A stretch of DNA of 64,000 nt from Streptomyces qaidamensis (GCF_001611795.1 NZ_CP015098.1:5456001-5520000), one strand, 5' to 3'. Shown: positions 16,870 to 25,470, numbered from the stretch's first letter. The notes: a model not told the origin generated them from the letters alone. Made by a program: numbers and translations.

Positions 16870-18024
16870 TCAGCAGATCGACTGGCCGGTGTTCACCCGC
16901 GTGATGTTGCGGAACGTCGTGTTCTCGCCGCACGGGCTCTCCCTGATGGCCGAGTTGGTGACCGTCAGGTTCTGGATGGTGATGTCCTTGTTGTTGGCGA
17001 ACTCCGAGCGGGCCGCCAGGCGCAGTTCGCCGCCGCCCGTGATCGTGCCGCTCTGCGCCGCGAGGCTGACGTTGTAGCAGTTCTCGATCAGGACCGAGTT
17101 GTTGCCGGTATTGGAGAGCGTCACCTTGTCGATGACGGCCCCGCCGCTCTCCGAGACGCAGAACACGCCGCGTCCACCACCCCGGGCGACGACCTCGCCG
17201 ACGCGGATGTTGGTGGGGTAGCCGCTGCCGATCCGGCCGTTGCGGTTGGCCATGCGGAAGGCGGCGTAGCCGGTGCCCGTGCCGGCGTTCTCCGCGTCCA
17301 CCTTGGTGACCCTGGCGTTGATGGTCTGATTGAGCAGCAGGCCCGACTCGCCGACGTTGCGGGCGGTCACCGTGCCGATGGTGATGCCGTCGACGCCGTA
17401 GGTCTCGACCGCGTGGCTGGACGCGCCGGAGACGTAGACGTTGTCGATGCGGACGTTGCGGGTCCACTGGCTGGTGTCGCCGCGGTTGTCGATGCGGACG
17501 CCCAGGCCGCGGGAGAGGCGCATGTCGATCTGGCCGAGCACCACGTTCTGGACGTTGCGCAGGAAGATGCCGTACAGCGGGGTGCCGGTGAGCTTGAGGT
17601 TCTGGACCTCGACGTCGCGGGTGCCGCGCGAGTAGACCGGCGCCTGGTCGCCCGAGCCGCTGCCGGTGACGTTGATCGTGCCGCAGACGTCGAGGACGGT
17701 GAAGCTCGGCAGGGAGATGCGGGAGCCCGCCGGGATCGAGCCCGAGCCGCGCACCACGACCCGTTCCTTCGCGGTGCGCCCGGCGGTGAGGCTGTTGACG
17801 GCCGCCTGGACGGCCGCGCGCATGTCGGTGCCGGTGTAGACCGTGCTGCCGCCGCGCCGGGCGGTCCAGTTGCCGCCGCTCTGCACGGCCTCGGCCTGGT
17901 AGGAGCCGTCCCCGCAGGCCAGTGCGCGCGTGGGGGCGGCCATGGCGGGGGCGGTCAGGGTGCCGGCGGCGGTGAGGAGGGCGGTGGCACCGGCGGCGGC
18001 CAGTAATGCGGCTCTGCGTCCCAT
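16870..18024 (-). CDS. secreted right-handed beta-helix protein with a TTA codon
   Basis: The 384-residue protein has an export signal (MGRRAALLAAAGATALLTAA, cleavage likely after PAMAA). The rest shows many short repeats with the rhythm of a parallel beta-helix (for example VQNVVLGQIDMRLSRGLGV, VRIDNVYVSGASSHAV), as in pectate lyases and related polysaccharide-active proteins. Four cysteines are spread through it, including the C-terminal residue. I cannot assign a substrate. Leu7 is the rare codon TTA (18006-18004), so translation should need the bldA tRNA. A LacI-type operator lies 35 bases upstream. It is divergent from nnr. Confidence 0.8.
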   Translation of the reverse strand: MGRRAALLAAAGATALLTAAGTLTAPAMAAPTRALACGDGSYQAEAVQSGGNWTARRGGSTVYTGTDMRAAVQAAVNSLTAGRTAKERVVVRGSGSIPAGSRISLPSFTVLDVCGTINVTGSGSGDQAPVYSRGTRDVEVQNLKLTGTPLYGIFLRNVQNVVLGQIDMRLSRGLGVRIDNRGDTSQWTRNVRIDNVYVSGASSHAVETYGVDGITIGTVTARNVGESGLLLNQTINARVTKVDAENAGTGTGYAAFRMANRNGRIGSGYPTNIRVGEVVARGGGRGVFCVSESGGAVIDKVTLSNTGNNSVLIENCYNVSLAAQSGTITGGGELRLAARSEFANNKDITIQNLTVTNSAIRESPCGENTTFRNITRVNTGQSIC

Positions 18025-18058
18025 GGGGGCCTCGGTTTCGTCGAACGTGGGGGTGCGT

Positions 18059-18070
18059 GCAAGCGCTTTC
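18059..18070. promoter_or_regulatory. LacI-family operator-like palindrome GCAAGCGCTTTC
   Basis: The core AAGCGCTT is a perfect palindrome with the central CG typical of LacI/GalR sites. It lies 35 bases upstream of the beta-helix gene start, between divergent genes. It predicts carbohydrate-dependent repression of the beta-helix gene; the regulator is unknown. Confidence 0.6.
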
Positions 18071-18201
18071 TGCGCGGCCGGGAGTCTGGCAAAGGGGCAG
18101 CAGAGCGTCAATGGATGCGACACGGTTCGCAGCGGGCCGGCCGGGCGGGGAGGGGCGTGTGAGGGGGAGTGGCCCGGCGGTCGTACGGGAAACTCGACCG
18201 C

Positions 18202-19632
18202 ATGCGTACTGCGTACAACGTGGAGACGGTCCGGACCGCCGAACGGGAGCTGATGGCGCGGCTGCCGGAGGGGGCGCTGATGCAACGCGCCGCCGCCGGG
18301 CTCGCCGCGGCCTGCGCCGATCTGCTGGGGCGGGTGTACGGCAGCAGGGTTGTGCTGCTCGTCGGCAGCGGCGACAACGGAGGTGACGCCCTGTACGCCG
18401 GGGCCCGGCTGGCCCGTCGGGGGGCCGGGGTCACGGCGGTGCTGCTCGCGCCGGAGCGGACGCACGCGGCGGGGCTCGCGGCGTTGCGGCGGGCCGGGGG
18501 GCGGGTCGCCGGGGCCGGTGCGGGCGAGGCGCTCGTGGAGGGCGCGGACCTCGTCCTCGACGGGATCGTCGGCATCGGCGGGAAGGGCGGACTGCGGCCG
18601 GACGCCGTGCCGTTGGCCGCTGCCGCCGGGCGGTCGTGGGGGGCCGTCGTCGCGGTCGATCTGCCGAGCGGTGTCGACGCCGACACCGGGGAGGTGCACG
18701 GGGCCGCCGTGCAGGCCGATCTGACCGTGACGTTCGGGACGCACAAGCCGGGACTCCTGATCGATCCCGCCCGGCAGTACGCGGGGTCGGTACGGCTGGT
18801 CGACATCGGGCTGGAACTGCCGGCCGAGCCGGAGCTGGAGGCGTTGCAGCACGAGGACGTGGCCCGGCTGCTGCCGGTGCCCCGGGCGGAGAGCGACAAG
18901 TACCGGCGCGGCGTGGTCGGGATCGCCGCCGGGTCGGCGCGGTACCCGGGGGCCGCTGTGCTGGCCGTGTCGGGTGCGCTGCGGGGTGGGGCCGGGGCCG
19001 TGCGGTACGTCGGACCGGCCGGGGACGCCGTCATCGCGCGGTTTCCCGAGACGCTCGTGTCGGACCAGGGGCCGAAGCAGGCCGGCCGGGTGCAGGCCTG
19101 GGTCGTCGGGCCGGGGGCCGGGGACGACGCGGTGACGGTCGCGGAGGTGCTGGCGGCGGACGTGCCGGTGCTGATCGACGCGGACGGGCTGCGGCTGGCG
19201 GACGCGGAGGTCGTGCGGGGGCGGCGGGCGCCGACGCTGATGACGCCCCATGCGGGGGAGGCGGCGGCGCTGCTGGGAGTGGAGCGGGGGGTGGTCGAGG
19301 GCGGTCGGCTGGCGGCGGCGCGGGAGCTGGCGCGGCGGTACGGGGCGACCGTCCTGCTGAAGGGGTCCACGACGCTGGTGGCCGACTCGGGGGGCGGGGC
19401 GGTGCGGGTGAATCCGACGGGGACGGGGTGGCTGGCCACGGCCGGGAGCGGGGACGTGCTGTCCGGGCTGGGCGGGTCGTTGCTGGCGGCGGGGTTGTCG
19501 GCGGTGGACGCGGGGAGTGTCGGGGCGTATCTGCATGGGCTGGCCGGGCGGTTGGCGGCGGAGGGGGCGCCGGTGGGAGCGCATGACGTGGCCGACGCGG
19601 TTCCGGAGGCTTGGCGGAATGTTCTGGGGTGA
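18202..19632 (+). CDS. nnr: bifunctional NAD(P)H-hydrate epimerase / ADP-dependent dehydratase
   Basis: This enzyme repairs hydrated NAD(P)H. The 476-residue protein has an N-terminal YjeF epimerase domain (about 1-215: VGSGDNGGDALYAGARLA, AVDLPSGVDADTG) and a C-terminal ribokinase-like dehydratase domain (about 220-476: KYRRGVVGIAAGS, LMTPHAGEAAALLG, NPTGTGWLATAGSGDVLSGL). ATG 18202 begins the conserved part. It is divergent from the beta-helix gene. The acpS-nnr-alr neighbourhood is common in actinobacteria. Confidence 0.93.
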   Translation: MRTAYNVETVRTAERELMARLPEGALMQRAAAGLAAACADLLGRVYGSRVVLLVGSGDNGGDALYAGARLARRGAGVTAVLLAPERTHAAGLAALRRAGGRVAGAGAGEALVEGADLVLDGIVGIGGKGGLRPDAVPLAAAAGRSWGAVVAVDLPSGVDADTGEVHGAAVQADLTVTFGTHKPGLLIDPARQYAGSVRLVDIGLELPAEPELEALQHEDVARLLPVPRAESDKYRRGVVGIAAGSARYPGAAVLAVSGALRGGAGAVRYVGPAGDAVIARFPETLVSDQGPKQAGRVQAWVVGPGAGDDAVTVAEVLAADVPVLIDADGLRLADAEVVRGRRAPTLMTPHAGEAAALLGVERGVVEGGRLAAARELARRYGATVLLKGSTTLVADSGGGAVRVNPTGTGWLATAGSGDVLSGLGGSLLAAGLSAVDAGSVGAYLHGLAGRLAAEGAPVGAHDVADAVPEAWRNVLG

Positions 19633-19837
19633 GGGGTGAGGGGTGGGGGCGAGAGGTGAAGGGTGCAGGTGAGGGCTGAGAGCTGAGGGTGCAGGTGAGG
19701 GCTGAGGGCTGATTTTCGGGGGCGAGTTGGTGGGGGCGCTGTGCCTTGACGGGCTGGTGGGTGCGGCTCGTGCGTCCGGGTGACTTCCGCCGCGCGGTGA
19801 CCCCGGCCCGGGTCGCGGCCCGGGTTTGGCTGGGCGC
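19633..19837. repeat. low-complexity G-rich intergenic region
   Basis: The stretch from about 19630 to 19715 is built of degenerate GGTGAGGG/GCTGAGGG units, including two copies of GGTGCAGGTGAGGGCTGAG about 24 bases apart. I see no promoter consensus or gene. The remainder (to 19837) contains GGCCCGGGTCGCGGCCCGGG, a possible hairpin just before the L,D-transpeptidase remnant. Confidence 0.55.
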
Positions 19838-20723
19838 ATGACCCGCAGACGTACCGCCGGGCGTGCCCTCGCCCTGCTGCTCGCCGTTGTCGCCGTGCTG
19901 CCCGTCGGTGCCGCCGGGGCCGCTCCCGTGCCGCCGGCCCCGGGCCGTCTGCCGGGCTGGTGCCCGGGGTCGCGCCGGGGCCCGCGCAGCCCTGGTCGTT
20001 CGACACGCCCGATCAGGCCCTGCCGCCCGTGGTGTACACGCCGTCCGCCGAGGAGGAGGCCGTCGAGCCGCGGAGCGCGGTGGCGGGGACGTACGCGCTG
20101 GTCGAGTACGTGCCGTTGGGTGAGGCGGTCGCGCAGGTGAGCTGTACCACGAAGGCGGGGCCGTACCAGCGGCAGGTCGAGCGGTGGCTCGGGCTGCGGG
20201 TCGACGGGGTGCAGTCGGCGGGTGACTGCCGGGCCATCCGGGCGTTCCAGGTGCAGCAGGGGATCAAGCCGGCCATGGGGTTCGCCGGGCCGGTCACCTG
20301 GTCGCGGATGCAGTACCTGTCGGCCCGCCGGAACCCGAACGCCGCCGGGAACTGCCCGGTGCGGTCCCATCCCGTGGCATGTGTGGATCTCAGCCGCCGG
20401 CTGATGTGGGTGCAGAAGGGCCGGCAGGTCGTGTTCGGGACGGTGCCCATCCGCAGCGGGCGGGCCGGCTACCGGACCCGGGCCGGGTGGCACAAGGTCT
20501 ACTGGCGGCACAAGAACCACTGGTCGACGCTGTACAACACGCCCATGCCGTACTCGCAGTTCTTCAGCGGCGGGCAGGCCTTCCACGGCGTCTACGGCTC
20601 CCTCTACACCGCCGTCGGCTCGATGGGCGGCCCAATCTCACCGTGGGTGACGCGCGGCGGCTGTGGGGCGTGCTGAAGAAGGGCGACCGGGTGTTCGTGT
20701 GGGGGCGGCGGCCCGGGACGTAG
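19838..20723 (+). pseudogene. L,D-transpeptidase, broken by two frameshifts and lacking the catalytic Cys
   Basis: The gene reads in three frames. Frame one (from ATG 19838) gives a signal peptide (ALALLLAVVAVLPVGAAGAA) and runs out near 19955. Frame two (to 20676) gives a peptidoglycan-binding-like domain (YQRQVERWLGLRVDGVQSAG) and most of a YkuD catalytic domain with FHGVYGS. Frame three supplies the natural C-terminus (NLTVGDARRLWGVLKKGDRV). The first shift is a missing base in CCGGGCTGG. At the second, the expected catalytic S-x-G-C-V-N is replaced by G-S-M-G-G, with one base missing between GGC and AATCTC. The family cross-links peptidoglycan; this copy should be inactive as read. Confidence 0.75.
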
Positions 20724-20761
20724 CGGACCTGCTGCCGGAGCCCTCTGAGACACTGGGCGCG

Positions 20762-21928
20762 ATGAGCGAGAGAACAGCCCCGACCGCGCCCCTGCGGGCC
20801 CGTGCGGAGATCGACCTGGCCGCCCTGCGGGCCAATGTGCGGGCCCTGCGCGCCCATGCGCCGGGCGCGGCCGTGATGGCCGTGGTCAAGTCCGAGGCGT
20901 ACGGCCACGGGGCTGTGCCGTGCGCCCGCGCGGCCGTCGCCGCGGGGGCGAGCTGGCTGGGCACGGCCACGCCCGAGGAGGCCCTGGCCCTGCGGGCCGC
21001 CGGGCTGCCGGGCCGCATCATGTGCTGGCTGTGGACGCCCGGCGGGCCCTGGCGCGAGGCGATCGAGGCCGACCTGGACGTGTCCGTCAGCGGGATGTGG
21101 GCCCTGGCGGAGGCCGTCGGGGCGGCCAGGGGAGCCGACCGGCCCGCCCGCGTGCAGCTCAAGGCCGACACCGGCCTCGGGCGGGGCGGCTGCCAGCCCG
21201 GGGCGGACTGGGCCGGACTGGTCCGCGAGGCGCTGCGGGCCGAAGCCGAGGGGCTCCTGCGCGTCACGGGACTGTGGTCGCACTTCGCCTGCGCCGACGA
21301 GCCCGGGCATCCCTCCATCGCCGACCAGCTCGGCGTGTTCCGGGAGATGGTCGCGTACGCCGAGGGACAGGGCGTACGGCCCGAGGTCCGGCACATCGCC
21401 AACTCGCCGGCCACCCTCACGCTCCCCGAGAGCCACTTCGACCTGGTCCGCACCGGCATCGCCACCTACGGCATCTCGCCCAGCCCCGAGCTGGGCACCC
21501 CAGCCGACTTCGGGCTGCGCCCGGTGATGACGCTGTCCGGCTCGCTGGCCCTGGTCAAACACGTGCCGGGTGGGCACGGCGTCAGCTACGGCCACCGGTA
21601 CGTGACACCCGGCGCGACCACCCTCGGCCTGGTGCCGCTGGGCTACGCCGACGGCATCCCGCGGCACGCCTCCTCGGCCGGGCCGGTCCTGGTCGAGGGC
21701 AAGTGGCGCACGATCGCCGGGCGGGTCGCCATGGACCAGTTCGTGGTGGATCTGGGCGGCGACGAGCCCGCGGCCGGGGCCGAGGCGGTCCTGTTCGGGC
21801 CCGGGGACCGCGGAGAGCCCACGGCGGAGGACTGGGCCCAGGCGGCCGGAACCATCGCCTACGAGATCGTGACCCGGATCGGAACGCGGGTTCCTCGCGT
21901 CTATGTGAATGAGGAACGGGACGGGTAA
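20762..21928 (+). CDS. alr: alanine racemase
   Basis: Alr makes D-alanine for peptidoglycan, using PLP. The 388-residue protein begins with RAEIDLAALRANVRALRAH and carries the PLP-lysine motif near residue 41; it reads VVKSEAYGHG instead of the commoner KADAYGHG, but the lysine and YGHG are kept. Substrate and C-terminal catalytic blocks follow (LKADTGLGRGG, HIANSPATL, DLVRTGIATYGISPSP, GHGVSYGHRY with the catalytic Tyr, RVAMDQFVVDLG). ATG 20762 lies 38 bases after the broken transpeptidase. It is followed by the hydrolase and tsaE genes on the same strand. Confidence 0.95.
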   Translation: MSERTAPTAPLRARAEIDLAALRANVRALRAHAPGAAVMAVVKSEAYGHGAVPCARAAVAAGASWLGTATPEEALALRAAGLPGRIMCWLWTPGGPWREAIEADLDVSVSGMWALAEAVGAARGADRPARVQLKADTGLGRGGCQPGADWAGLVREALRAEAEGLLRVTGLWSHFACADEPGHPSIADQLGVFREMVAYAEGQGVRPEVRHIANSPATLTLPESHFDLVRTGIATYGISPSPELGTPADFGLRPVMTLSGSLALVKHVPGGHGVSYGHRYVTPGATTLGLVPLGYADGIPRHASSAGPVLVEGKWRTIAGRVAMDQFVVDLGGDEPAAGAEAVLFGPGDRGEPTAEDWAQAAGTIAYEIVTRIGTRVPRVYVNEERDG

Positions 21929-22051
21929 CTCGCACGGGGAACCCGTCACGCGAGGAACACCAGGCACCCTTGCAACAGCAGCACCATCCGGCCCACCGGT
22001 TCACTCGACCGGGTGAGCCACCCGACCAGCACCCGGCGAAGAGGAGCGTAC

Positions 22052-23311
22052 GTGAGCGAGAGCAGTGCGGAGGTCGTCGCGGACGTCGCCTCCGCGGCCG
22101 TCGCGGTCTCCGCCGCGGGGGCCGCGGGGGGCTGGCGCCGGGCGACCGGCATCGCCGGCGTGGCGATAGGCGTGGTGGCCGCGGGCGCGGCCGCCGGTGT
22201 CGCCCTGGAGCGGATGACGGTCGGCCGCGGCATGCGGCAGAAGGCGCGGCTCGCCCTGGACTCCGCGGGGCCGTACGGCTCGCTGCGCGGCATGCCCGGC
22301 AAGGCGTTCGCCGACGACGGCACGGAGCTGTACTACGAAGTCGACGACCTCGACGAGGAGGCCGCTCCCGCCGCCATCGGCCCGCGCCGCCGACGGCTCT
22401 TCGGCCGCAAGTCACCCGCTCCCGTCACCGTCGTCTTCAGCCACGGCTACTGCCTCAGCCAGGACTCCTGGCACTTCCAGCGGGCTGCCCTGCGGGGCGT
22501 CGTACGGACCGTGCACTGGGACCAGCGCAGCCACGGCCGGTCCGGGCGGGGCGTGGCCCAGGGACGGGACGACGAGCCGGTCACGATCGAGCAGCTGGGC
22601 CGGGACCTGAAGGCCGTCATGGACGCGGCCGCCCCCGAGGGGCCGCTCGTGCTCGTCGGGCACTCCATGGGCGGCATGACGGTGATGGCGCTGGCCGACC
22701 AGTACCCCGAGCTGATCCGGGAGCGGGTCGTCGGGGTCGCCTTCGTGGGGACGTCGTCGGGGCGGCTCGGCGAGGTCAACTACGGCCTGCCCGTCGCCGG
22801 GGTCAACGCGGTGCGGCGGGTGCTGCCCGGGGTGCTGAAGGTGCTGGGGCAGCGGGCCGAGCTGGTGGAGAAGGGGCGCCGGGCGACGGCCGACCTGTTC
22901 GCCGGGATCATCAAGCGGTACTCGTTCGCGTCCCGGGACGTCGACCCGGCCGTCGCCCGGTTCGCCGAGCGGATGATCGAGAGCACGCCGATCGACGTGG
23001 TCGCCGAGTACTACCCGGCGTTCAACGACCACGACAAGACCGAGGCGCTCGTCCACTTCGCGGACCTGCCGGTGCTCGTCCTGGCCGGCGTGCAGGATTT
23101 GGTCACTCCCAGTGAGCACAGCGAGGCCATCGCCGATCTGCTCCCCGACGCCGAGCTGGTGCTGGTGCCGGACGCCGGGCACCTGGTGATGCTGGAACAC
23201 CCGGAAGTGGTCACCGACCGCCTCGCCGACCTGCTCACCCGCACGGGTGCCGTGCCCGCAGGGGCTACCGTGAAGGGCTATGGAAGCACCAGCACCGCAC
23301 AGCCCGGCTGA
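22052..23311 (+). CDS. alpha/beta hydrolase with N-terminal membrane segment
   Basis: The 419-residue protein starts at GTG 22052, five bases after AGGAG. The first ~60 residues are Ala/Val-rich, with a helix in the GWRRATGIAGVAIGVVAAGA region, so the enzyme is probably membrane anchored. The catalytic domain has the oxyanion region FSHGYCLSQDSW, the nucleophile elbow VGHSMGGM (Ser), a late Asp (LAGVQDLVTP) and His (VPDAGHLVMLEHP). The substrate is unknown. It overlaps tsaE by 32 bases and follows alr, a conserved Streptomyces arrangement as far as I recall. Confidence 0.88.
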   Translation: MSESSAEVVADVASAAVAVSAAGAAGGWRRATGIAGVAIGVVAAGAAAGVALERMTVGRGMRQKARLALDSAGPYGSLRGMPGKAFADDGTELYYEVDDLDEEAAPAAIGPRRRRLFGRKSPAPVTVVFSHGYCLSQDSWHFQRAALRGVVRTVHWDQRSHGRSGRGVAQGRDDEPVTIEQLGRDLKAVMDAAAPEGPLVLVGHSMGGMTVMALADQYPELIRERVVGVAFVGTSSGRLGEVNYGLPVAGVNAVRRVLPGVLKVLGQRAELVEKGRRATADLFAGIIKRYSFASRDVDPAVARFAERMIESTPIDVVAEYYPAFNDHDKTEALVHFADLPVLVLAGVQDLVTPSEHSEAIADLLPDAELVLVPDAGHLVMLEHPEVVTDRLADLLTRTGAVPAGATVKGYGSTSTAQPG

Positions 23312-23798
23312 GCCCGGATCCGTCCAGATCGTCGTCACGTCCCCCGAGCAGATGCGGGAGCTGGGCCGCCGGCTCGCGAAACTGCTGCGCGCCGGTGACC
23401 TGGTGATGCTCAGCGGAGAGCTCGGCGCGGGCAAGACGACGCTGACGCGTGGGCTGGGCGAGGGGCTCGGCGTGCGCGGGGCCGTCACCTCGCCGACGTT
23501 CGTGATCGCCCGGGTACACCCCTCGCTGGGCGAGGGGCCGCCACTGGTCCACGTCGACGCCTACCGGCTCTCCGGCGGTCTCGACGAGATGGAGGACCTC
23601 GACCTCGACGTCTCGCTGCCCGACTCCGTGGTCGTCGTGGAGTGGGGCGAGGGCAAGGTCGAGGAGCTGACGGAGGACCGGCTCCAGGTCGTCATCCACC
23701 GGGCGGTGGGCGACACGACCGACGAGGTCCGGCAGATGACGCTCACCGGTGTGGGGAAACGCTGGGCCGAGGCTGACCTGAGCGTGCTCGCCGCCTGA
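23280..23798 (+). CDS. tsaE: tRNA t6A37 biosynthesis ATPase TsaE
   Basis: TsaE is the ATPase that works with TsaB and TsaD to load threonylcarbamoyl onto A37 of ANN-decoding tRNAs. The 172-residue product has Walker A GELGAGKTTLTRGL near 47, the switch motif TSPTFVIARVHP and the DAYRLSG and VVEWGEG motifs. It begins inside the hydrolase gene. Partners tsaB and tsaD lie about 1 kb further on, on the same strand. Confidence 0.95.
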   Translation: MEAPAPHSPAEPGSVQIVVTSPEQMRELGRRLAKLLRAGDLVMLSGELGAGKTTLTRGLGEGLGVRGAVTSPTFVIARVHPSLGEGPPLVHVDAYRLSGGLDEMEDLDLDVSLPDSVVVVEWGEGKVEELTEDRLQVVIHRAVGDTTDEVRQMTLTGVGKRWAEADLSVLAA

Positions 23799-23823
23799 GT
23801 TCTCGCCGCCTGAGTTCTCGCCG
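23787..23823 (+). repeat. 15-bp tandem repeat over the tsaE stop
   Basis: The unit CTCGCCGCCTGAGTT occurs twice in a row (23787-23801, 23802-23816) with a partial third copy. The first copy encodes the last TsaE codons and stop; the next repeats them downstream, so it looks like a recent slippage duplication. Confidence 0.7.
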
Positions 23824-23924
23824 TCCCGGGCCCGGTGTGCGGTCTTTTGATGAACGTTCCGACAAGACGTCGGCAAGATGTTGCGTTCGGTGTCCCGTGC
23901 GTGGTCACATGGTATCCAGTCCGT

Positions 23925-23942
23925 AGTTAGGTGTACCTAACT
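23925..23942. promoter_or_regulatory. 18-bp palindrome AGTTAGGTGTACCTAACT
   Basis: Two perfect 8-bp arms (AGTTAGGT, ACCTAACT) flank a GT spacer. The site lies 30 bases upstream of the small gene at 23973. The TTAGGT/ACCTAA half-sites resemble iron boxes of DtxR-family regulators (DmdR in Streptomyces), but the spacing is shorter than the 19-bp iron box, so the assignment is open. Confidence 0.6.
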
Positions 23943-23972
23943 TCGTCGGCCCCGGCCCTTCGGGAGGCGTCC

Positions 23973-24140
23973 ATGTCGGCTACAGAGAGCAAGGGGCAGC
24001 CGCAGTGGTTCGCGGTCGCCGGGGTGTCCATGCGCGACCTGCTGGCGGCGGGTCAGGCAGCGGCGCTGATCTCCGCACCGCCGCGCCCTCCCGAGCCGGA
24101 GCTCTCCGAGCGGGCCTCCGCACACCGCGAAGCGGCCTAG
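23973..24140 (+). CDS. small conserved-looking protein, function unknown
   Basis: The 55-residue product reads as a soluble protein with a hydrophobic middle (WFAVAGVSMRDLLAAGQAAA) and an acidic, Pro-rich tail. I recognise no named domain. ATG 23973 has GGGAGG upstream. A perfect palindrome precedes it, suggesting specific regulation. Its TAG stop shares bases with the stop of the convergent gene: the CTAG at 24137-24140 ends both. Confidence 0.65.
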   Translation: MSATESKGQPQWFAVAGVSMRDLLAAGQAAALISAPPRPPEPELSERASAHREAA

Positions 24141-24703
24141 CGGACGACCACGACCCTGCGGCCGATCGTCGCGAACGTCCACATCGCGTCCCCGTCCACG
24201 CGGGATTCACGGATGCCGCCCGTGCGGACCTTCGGGTCGGGGGCGGGGGCCGGGGTGGCCGACTCGTTCACGGCCGCGCTGAAGCCGATGACCACGCCGT
24301 CCACACTGGCGAAGCGCACCACGTGCTCGACCGGGACGCCGTCGGAACCGGTGACCGCGTTCGAGCGGGACGTCACCGAGTAGCTGCCCGGGGCCGGGTC
24401 CACCGCGCTCGGCTCGACCTCGAACGTGCGGCTGACCGCCTCGTCCCCGGCGACCAGCCACACCCGGTCGCCGCGCAGCGAGTAGACGACCCGGGCGCCC
24501 TTTCCGGATGCGGGGGGCAGTGCGGTGGGGTCCCTCTTGACCTGGGGTGCCTTCGACGTACCGGCCGCCGGTGCGGCGCCCGCCCGCGCCGCCCTGCCCA
24601 GACCGGCCGGGAGGGTCTCGGCCGCCTGGTGGGCGAGGTAGCCGACCGTCGCGAGAGCCGCGGCGGTGAGCCCGGCCACGATTCCCGAGCTGCTAGCTGC
24701 CAC
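24137..24703 (-). CDS. exported or membrane-anchored protein, degenerate YkuD-like
   Basis: The 188-residue product has one N-terminal hydrophobic segment (GIVAGLTAAALATVGYLA), an Ala/Pro linker, then a beta-rich domain (ARVVYSLRGDRVWLVAGDEA, SNAVTGSDGVPVEHVVRFAS). The ending GGIRESRVDGDAMWTFATIG resembles the end of L,D-transpeptidase domains (GCIRMS..D...), but the catalytic His and Cys are absent. I infer a non-catalytic wall-associated protein, with low certainty. It converges on the small gene at 23973, overlapping by the CTAG, and is divergent from tsaB. Confidence 0.65.
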   Translation of the reverse strand: MAASSSGIVAGLTAAALATVGYLAHQAAETLPAGLGRAARAGAAPAAGTSKAPQVKRDPTALPPASGKGARVVYSLRGDRVWLVAGDEAVSRTFEVEPSAVDPAPGSYSVTSRSNAVTGSDGVPVEHVVRFASVDGVVIGFSAAVNESATPAPAPDPKVRTGGIRESRVDGDAMWTFATIGRRVVVVR

Positions 24704-24816
24704 CCGCGTTCACCTCACGTCGTGCATCCCTGTCGTGACGGTAGGTGACGGTAGCAGCACGTGACGACCCGACAGGCGCGGCCGTGCCGGGGCCCGGAGA
24801 GCCGTAGGCTGTTTGC

Positions 24817-25470
24817 GTGCTCTTGCTCGCTCTGGATACCGCCACGCCCGCTGTCACCGTCGCGCTGCACGACGGACGCGATGTCATCGCCTCGTCGAGC
24901 CAGGTGGACGCGCGGCGCCACGGGGAACTGCTACTGCCGGCGATCGACCGGGTGCTCGCCGAGGCCGGTGTGCGGCTCGACGCCGTCACCGGGATCGTCG
25001 CCGGGATCGGTCCCGGACCGTACACCGGGCTGCGCGTCGGCCTGATGACCGCGGACACCTTCGGGCTCGCGCTCGGCGTCCCCGTGCACGGCGTGTGCAC
25101 GCTGGACGGCCTCGCCTGCGCCGCCGACCTGGAGGGCCCGTTCGTCGTGGCGACCGACGCCCGCCGCAAGGAGGTGTACTGGGCCCGCTACGCCGACTCC
25201 CGCACCCGGGTCACCGACCCCGCCGTGGACCGGCCCGCCGACATCGCCGAGCAGGTCAGGGGACTGCCCGCGGTCGGCGCCGGTGCGCTGCTGTACCCGG
25301 ACACCTTCCCCAAGGCGCACGAGCCGGAGCACGTGTCCGCCGCCGCCCTCGCCCGGCTGGCGGCCAAGAAGCTGGCGGCCGGCGAGGAACTCCCCCCGCC
25401 CCGGCCGCTGTACCTGCGCCGCCCCGACGCCCAGGTCCCCAAGAACTACAAGGTGGTCACCCCCAAGTGA
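24817..25470 (+). CDS. tsaB: tRNA t6A37 biosynthesis protein TsaB
   Basis: TsaB is the non-catalytic ASKHA-fold partner of TsaD. The 217-residue product begins LLLALDTATPAVTVALHDGR and has the phosphate-loop-like IGPGPYTGLRVGLMTADTF near residue 66. The C-terminal domain is shorter than in TsaD and lacks the metal-binding histidines. The start is GTG 24817. It overlaps rimI by GTGA, and rimI overlaps tsaD, so the three are translationally coupled. Confidence 0.94.
   Translation: MLLLALDTATPAVTVALHDGRDVIASSSQVDARRHGELLLPAIDRVLAEAGVRLDAVTGIVAGIGPGPYTGLRVGLMTADTFGLALGVPVHGVCTLDGLACAADLEGPFVVATDARRKEVYWARYADSRTRVTDPAVDRPADIAEQVRGLPAVGAGALLYPDTFPKAHEPEHVSAAALARLAAKKLAAGEELPPPRPLYLRRPDAQVPKNYKVVTPK

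Noticed and set aside
16870..20586. A 1238-codon open frame on the minus strand
   Set aside because: Only its last third is the beta-helix protein; the rest is antisense to nnr and the transpeptidase, with Arg/Pro-rich composition typical of shadow frames in high-GC DNA.
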